Below are positions 43,281 through 46,466 of a stretch of 46,466 nt of DNA, one piece after another. The DNA comes from Clostridia bacterium (GTDB taxonomy: Bacteria > Bacillota > Clostridia > Oscillospirales > Acutalibacteraceae). The notes under the pieces were generated by a model. The model was not told the origin of the DNA and ran no database searches. It worked only from the letters and a program-made list of their open reading frames with translations. The stretch is from NCBI GenBank assembly GCA_017512465.1, contig JAFWGH010000070.1:1-46466 (forward strand). Direction: 5' to 3'. A program made the translations under genes and the position numbers. Each line of letters begins with the position of its first letter. Position 1 is the first letter of the stretch.

Positions 43281-43868
43281 ATGACTTTTCTGTATGACCT
43301 AAAACTGTTGCTAAGTAAAATTTTGAACCTTATTCACAAAGCATTTTATATGTATGCTTGGGATTATTGGACTCTTGCAGCGGTGATTTTTATCATTTCT
43401 TTGGGCTTTTTGCTCTTAAAACACTTTATGAAACGCAACAAAAAGGCTTTCCAAATTATTGCCCTGACAGCGTTTTTTATCTATGTGGCAATGGTGATTT
43501 ATACGACGGTCATTAGGCGAAGTTCAGATGAGTCAACAGCCGGTTTGAGTCTGATACCGTTTTATTCCTATAAGATGATAAGAGACGGCAATACGGAAAA
43601 AACACGAGAAATCATCATGAATGTTGCATTTTTTATTCCAATCGGGTTCTTGTACTGTTTGATTGATACGAGGAAAATTAATTACAAAAAGTGGCCGATT
43701 ATCGCTTTCAGCGCAGCGTTGAGTTTGTTGATAGAGATTGTACAGTTCATCTTTAAACTCGGCTGGGTGGAAACGGATGACATCATTCATAATACGCTCG
43801 GCTGCTGTTTAGGAATCCTGTTATACATTCTTTTGGATTATATGACATTTAATGAGCGAGATTTTTAG
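43281..43868 (+). CDS. VanZ-like family membrane protein
   Basis: 195 aa with about four to five helices. Family blocks: SLIPFYSYK after helix two, NVAFFIPIGFLYCL, and the closing LLIEIVQFIFKLGWVETDDIIHN (given here as LLIEIVQFIF then KLGWVETDDIIHN) with a glycine-rich last helix. VanZ relatives are membrane proteins linked to teicoplanin resistance, but most are uncharacterised; they are common at the ends of clostridial surface-glycan loci. A role in envelope polymer handling is plausible; a resistance call is not supported. AAGGAGA precedes ATG 43281, after a 92-base gap. Confidence 0.85.
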   Translation: MTFLYDLKLLLSKILNLIHKAFYMYAWDYWTLAAVIFIISLGFLLLKHFMKRNKKAFQIIALTAFFIYVAMVIYTTVIRRSSDESTAGLSLIPFYSYKMIRDGNTEKTREIIMNVAFFIPIGFLYCLIDTRKINYKKWPIIAFSAALSLLIEIVQFIFKLGWVETDDIIHNTLGCCLGILLYILLDYMTFNERDF

Positions 43869-43940
43869 CAATGTAGAAATTAAAATGCAAAATGAAAAGT
43901 GTGATTGCTTTATTAGATAAAAAGAGCAAAAACGCTCATT
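43851..43940 (+). other. Nested inverted repeats around the VanZ-like gene stop and the following repeat
   Basis: Outer arms AATGAGCG (43851-43858) and CGCTCATT (43933-43940). Inner arms AGCAAT (43867-43872) and ATTGCT (43904-43909). The stop codon is 43866-43868. The AT-rich repeat lies inside. Longer and less perfect than the hairpins at 684, 4053 and 9530, but again the left arm is the 3' end of a coding sequence. Confidence 0.5.
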
Positions 43941-43965
43941 TCTGATTTCAAAATTTTTAATTTGT
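43873..43965. repeat. AT-rich intergenic repeat after the VanZ-like gene
   Basis: Contains aaatgcaaaatgaaa (43883-43897), identical to 736-750 near the first four-helix-bundle gene and followed in both places by a similar gtg-rich string. The rest (tttcaaaatttttaatttg) is low complexity. No four-helix-bundle gene is present at this copy. Confidence 0.5.
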
Positions 43966-44000
43966 AACGACAACGAAGTTGACAAAAAGGCGAACGAGGC

Positions 44001-45131
44001 ATGAATACGCTGTACAATGATGTGCTTTACCTCTTGGCTTGTGCAGTCAATAAGGTGAAGGCAGATAAAAACAGAATAGAAAGTATGGATTTGGATGCTC
44101 TTTACACGCTTTGTAAAGAGCATAGCATTACTGCGCTCGTTTCCTATGCATTGGCAGAACATCTCAAAGAAATGAGTTCGGAGCAGTATGCGCGCTGGTC
44201 TGCAGAGCAGATGAAAGCCGTGTACCGTGATATGAATTTTGCGGCAGAAAGAGCCAATATCCTTTCTTTTTTAGAAGAGAACGGCATATGGTATATGCCG
44301 TTAAAAGGCATCATACTCAAAGAGTATTATCCGAGAGCTGAGTTGCGTGAATTTGCCGACAATGATATTTTATTTGATGCCGATTTTGAGAAGCAGGTGG
44401 AACAGTATATGCTCTCTCACGGCTATCAAAGGAAACTGAGTGACTCCGGTCAAGTGATGGAGTATGAGAAAGCACCGTGTTTTAATTTTGAAATGCATCG
44501 CGCTTTGTATCACCCAAACAACACGGTACTCTATGCGTATTATAAAGATGTGAAAGAGAGATTGATAAAAGATAGCGATAATGCTTTCGGCTATCATTTT
44601 TCAGAAGAAGACTTTTATGTTTTTATGATATCACATGCATTAAAGCATTATAAAAACAGCGGCATAGGCATACGTTTTTTAATCGATATCTATGTGTACA
44701 ATCGGGCAAAATCAGCCACCATGGATACAGAATATATTGCACGGGAATTAGAGAAAATCGAAGCGGATGCATTTGAAAGCGAGATGCGCATGCTCGCACA
44801 AACGGCATTCGGCACGGAAGATGCCGATTTCACACCCGAGCAGGAAAACATTTTAGAGTATGTTTTTCAAGCCGGAACATACGGCACGGCGGACATACTT
44901 GCACAAAACAGAATGAAAAACAAAATCGGAACAGTTGATACTTCTCCCGCCGGCAGGCGCCGGTATTGGGCAAATCGATTGTTTGACATGGAGCGCTGTA
45001 AAGTAGAATATCCGCGCATCTATAAGACAAAAATACTCATTCCTTTTCTCATTCTGTTTAGAGCGATAAAGGGATTGACAAAAATCAAATCCATTAAAGA
45101 AGAAAACGAAAATCTGAAAAAACTACAATGA
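44001..45131 (+). CDS. Nucleotidyltransferase-fold protein (NTP_transf_5-like), copy 1
   Basis: 376 aa. Helical N-terminus. Then IWYMPLKGIILKEYYPRAEL (97-116 region) with Lys102-Gly103 and Tyr110-Pro111, Arg116, and an acidic pair Asp120/Asp122 where nucleotidyltransferase-fold enzymes bind metal. A conserved EMHRALY and ISHALKHY follow, with a C-terminal basic tail. This uncharacterised family is often encoded in surface-glycan and peptide-modification loci. The substrate could be a phosphorylated sugar or a protein; unknown. The weak ribosome site is in a 132-base intergenic region with repeats. It overlaps its paralogue by ATGA. Confidence 0.78.
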   Translation: MNTLYNDVLYLLACAVNKVKADKNRIESMDLDALYTLCKEHSITALVSYALAEHLKEMSSEQYARWSAEQMKAVYRDMNFAAERANILSFLEENGIWYMPLKGIILKEYYPRAELREFADNDILFDADFEKQVEQYMLSHGYQRKLSDSGQVMEYEKAPCFNFEMHRALYHPNNTVLYAYYKDVKERLIKDSDNAFGYHFSEEDFYVFMISHALKHYKNSGIGIRFLIDIYVYNRAKSATMDTEYIARELEKIEADAFESEMRMLAQTAFGTEDADFTPEQENILEYVFQAGTYGTADILAQNRMKNKIGTVDTSPAGRRRYWANRLFDMERCKVEYPRIYKTKILIPFLILFRAIKGLTKIKSIKEENENLKKLQ

Positions 45132-46309
45132 CAGCATTAAATGAAACACAAACTCAATTGCTCTCCTGTTTATCTGCCGCACTTTTTGAAAAAGAGGCAA
45201 AGTGGCAGTGCAGTGATTGGAAAGCTTTATTTAGGGAAGCCGATGCACACAAGGTATTCCCTATCGTTTTTGAGCATTCCAAAGCCTGTGTGAGCGATGA
45301 AATGTTGCGTGAAAAAGCCGCCAAATATGCCCGCCGTTGCCTTTCGACAACGATAGGCATTAATTATGCACATGTGCAATTAGATAATTTGATGACACAA
45401 AACGGGATACCCTATATATGCTTTAAGGGCATTGCTTCGGCACGGTATTACCCGCACCCGGAGCTGCGCACGGGCGGAGATGTTGATTTTTATGTAAATG
45501 AGGCAGATTTTGCGCGGTGCGAAGCGGTTTTGAAAGATAACGGGTATGTGTGGGTAGAGGACGGCGGAAAACATGTTGTCTATCAAAAAGATGAGGTGTT
45601 TTTGGAGTTGCACCGCACCATCAACGGGATTCCGAAAAATCAAATCGGCAGCCGCATAGAAGCGGATGTATTTGGCGATTTGGTAGAAACCGCTACCGAT
45701 TACAATGAGGGGCAGGGCACGGTAAAAATCCCCGACACTTTTCATCATGGCATGATTTTGCTGCTGCATACACTTTCGCATATGATGAAAGAGGGTATCG
45801 GCTTGCGCCATTTATGTGATTGGATGATGTTTGAGGCTTCACTTAGTTCTGAAGAGTTTACGGCACTGTTTGAGAGCAAGTTAAAGTCTTACGGCTTATG
45901 GCATTTTGCCTGCCTGTTGAGCTCGTGCGGCAATCGCTATCTCGGAGCACCATACAGGTGCTGGCAGGGTGAAGCGGAGGATGCTTTGCTTGAAAAAATG
46001 ATGTGTGATATGATGGCATCCGGAAACTTCGGCAAAAAAGATGCCGACAGAAAGCGGCAAATCAAATATCTTGCCGAAAGAGGAGAGTTCACGCAAAGCG
46101 AGCGCTCGGTTTTGGCACAGGCAAAGCGGACCATAGCAAAAAAAGCCGCTTTGGAGCATAAATCTCAAGCGGCAGTGATGGCAGAGTATATTAAAAAAGT
46201 TCTCTCGGGTGAAAGAAAACCGGATAGCGGTAAGACGCTTGAAAGCGCCGCGCAGCGCAAGGAAATATACGCATCCTTTCATCTGTTTGAGCAGGACAAA
46301 AAAGATTAA
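45128..46309 (+). CDS. Nucleotidyltransferase-fold protein (NTP_transf_5-like), copy 2
   Basis: 393 aa. Paralogue of the previous gene with the same order of motifs: IPYICFKGIASARYYPHPEL with Lys100-Gly101 and Tyr108-Pro109, Arg114, and a clean GGDVDFYV metal site (Asp118, Asp120). ELHRTINGIP and LLLHTLSHM follow, like EMHRALY and ISHALKHY in copy 1. Copy 2 keeps the canonical G-G-D-x-D, while copy 1 has F-A-D-N-D, so copy 2 is the more typical enzyme. Starts inside the stop of copy 1 (ATGA). It is the last gene before the strong hairpin at 46391. Confidence 0.8.
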   Translation: MTALNETQTQLLSCLSAALFEKEAKWQCSDWKALFREADAHKVFPIVFEHSKACVSDEMLREKAAKYARRCLSTTIGINYAHVQLDNLMTQNGIPYICFKGIASARYYPHPELRTGGDVDFYVNEADFARCEAVLKDNGYVWVEDGGKHVVYQKDEVFLELHRTINGIPKNQIGSRIEADVFGDLVETATDYNEGQGTVKIPDTFHHGMILLLHTLSHMMKEGIGLRHLCDWMMFEASLSSEEFTALFESKLKSYGLWHFACLLSSCGNRYLGAPYRCWQGEAEDALLEKMMCDMMASGNFGKKDADRKRQIKYLAERGEFTQSERSVLAQAKRTIAKKAALEHKSQAAVMAEYIKKVLSGERKPDSGKTLESAAQRKEIYASFHLFEQDKKD

Positions 46310-46390
46310 AATAAATGGGTATGTCTAAAAGGTGAGTCCCCGTAACGAAGGTTAGCCCTCAAATCGCATCTTTTTCGCCATAATTGCATT
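46310..46390. other. Downstream flank before the terminator; nothing coding seen
   Basis: 81 bases with no ORF. The part at about 46328-46375 is more GC-rich and patterned (ggtgagtccccgtaacgaag, ccctcaaatcgcatcttttt) than an ordinary spacer and looks like a conserved end or repeat sequence, but I cannot assign it. Confidence 0.3.
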
Positions 46391-46429
46391 AAAATAGTCG
46401 CTTAGGCGTCAGCCTTAAGCGACTATTTT
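46391..46429 (+). terminator. Strong hairpin at the end of the locus, probable (possibly bidirectional) terminator
   Basis: AAAATAGTCGCTTAGGC (46391-46407) pairs with GCC-T-TAAGCGACTATTTT (46412-46429), with one bulged T and a GTCA loop. Seventeen pairs with A-run and T-run at the ends, so it could stop transcription from either side. It lies 82 bases after the last stop codon. Confidence 0.75.
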
Positions 46430-46466
46430 GCTTTATTCTGACAAAAAATCTGCCGATTTTAGGGTG

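Noticed and set aside
43281..43868. Glycopeptide resistance gene vanZ
   Set aside because: Only family-level similarity and no van operon genes; VanZ-like proteins are common in glycan loci.
43979..44017. TTGACA with a downstream TACAAT as a promoter for the nucleotidyltransferase genes
   Set aside because: Spacing is about 27 bases and it overlaps the start codon; no acceptable -10 at 16-18 bases.

Overview
The window is one long run of plus-strand genes for making, decorating and exporting a cell-surface polysaccharide (capsule/EPS locus). No rRNA, tRNA, CRISPR array, phage or intact insertion sequence was seen. Gram-positive-style GGAGG ribosome sites, frequent GTG/TTG starts, a two-subunit transketolase, an EpsG-like polymerase and a VanZ-like protein suggest a Bacillota member, probably an anaerobic gut clostridium. 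That assignment is inference: no marker gene is present. The locus probably continues to the left, because the first gene starts 4 bases into the window and no Wzz/Wze-type chain-length or kinase genes are visible.

Layout. (A) 1-19.6 kb: initiating phosphoglycosyl transferase, aldo/keto reductase, acyltransferase, split transketolase, EpsG-like polymerase, a TviB/WbpP-like pair for UDP-GalNAcA, seven further glycosyltransferase-type genes, a TupA-like ATP-grasp protein, a hexapeptide acetyltransferase, a pyruvyl transferase and a second membrane acyltransferase. (B) 20.0-29.3 kb: Wzx flippase, large GT-C-like membrane protein, WecE-like aminotransferase, two ATP-grasp ligases, GtrB-like transferase and a second flippase. 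(C) 29.3-38.8 kb: a tightly packed set unusual for a capsule locus, made up of D-2-hydroxyacid dehydrogenase, MmgE/PrpD protein, unrecognised protein, APC permease, sugar-transfer-type ATP-grasp, CitE-like C-C lyase, two-subunit fumarase-type hydratase and a third membrane acyltransferase. (D) 38.8-43.2 kb: nucleotide-sugar genes rmlA, UDP-glucuronate 4-epimerase, UDP-glucose dehydrogenase and rmlB. (E) 43.3-46.3 kb: VanZ-like protein and two tandem nucleotidyltransferase-fold proteins, followed by a strong hairpin.

How the genes fit together. RmlA and RmlB with WecE give a route to dTDP-4-amino-4,6-dideoxygalactose (Fuc4N); rmlC and rmlD are absent, so rhamnose is not the expected product. 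TviB-like plus WbpP-like predict UDP-GalNAcA, and Ugd plus the 4-epimerase predict UDP-GlcA and UDP-GalA. The best candidate for an undescribed system is B plus C: organic-acid enzymes and several ATP-grasp ligases that could make an unusual hydroxy/dicarboxylic acid and attach it by an amide to the amino sugar.

A second layer of structure lies between the genes. Two small four-helix-bundle (23S-IVS-like) genes sit in cassettes bordered by related AT-rich/G-rich repeats, with solo copies elsewhere. Where a repeat follows a capsule gene, a hairpin spans that gene's stop codon.
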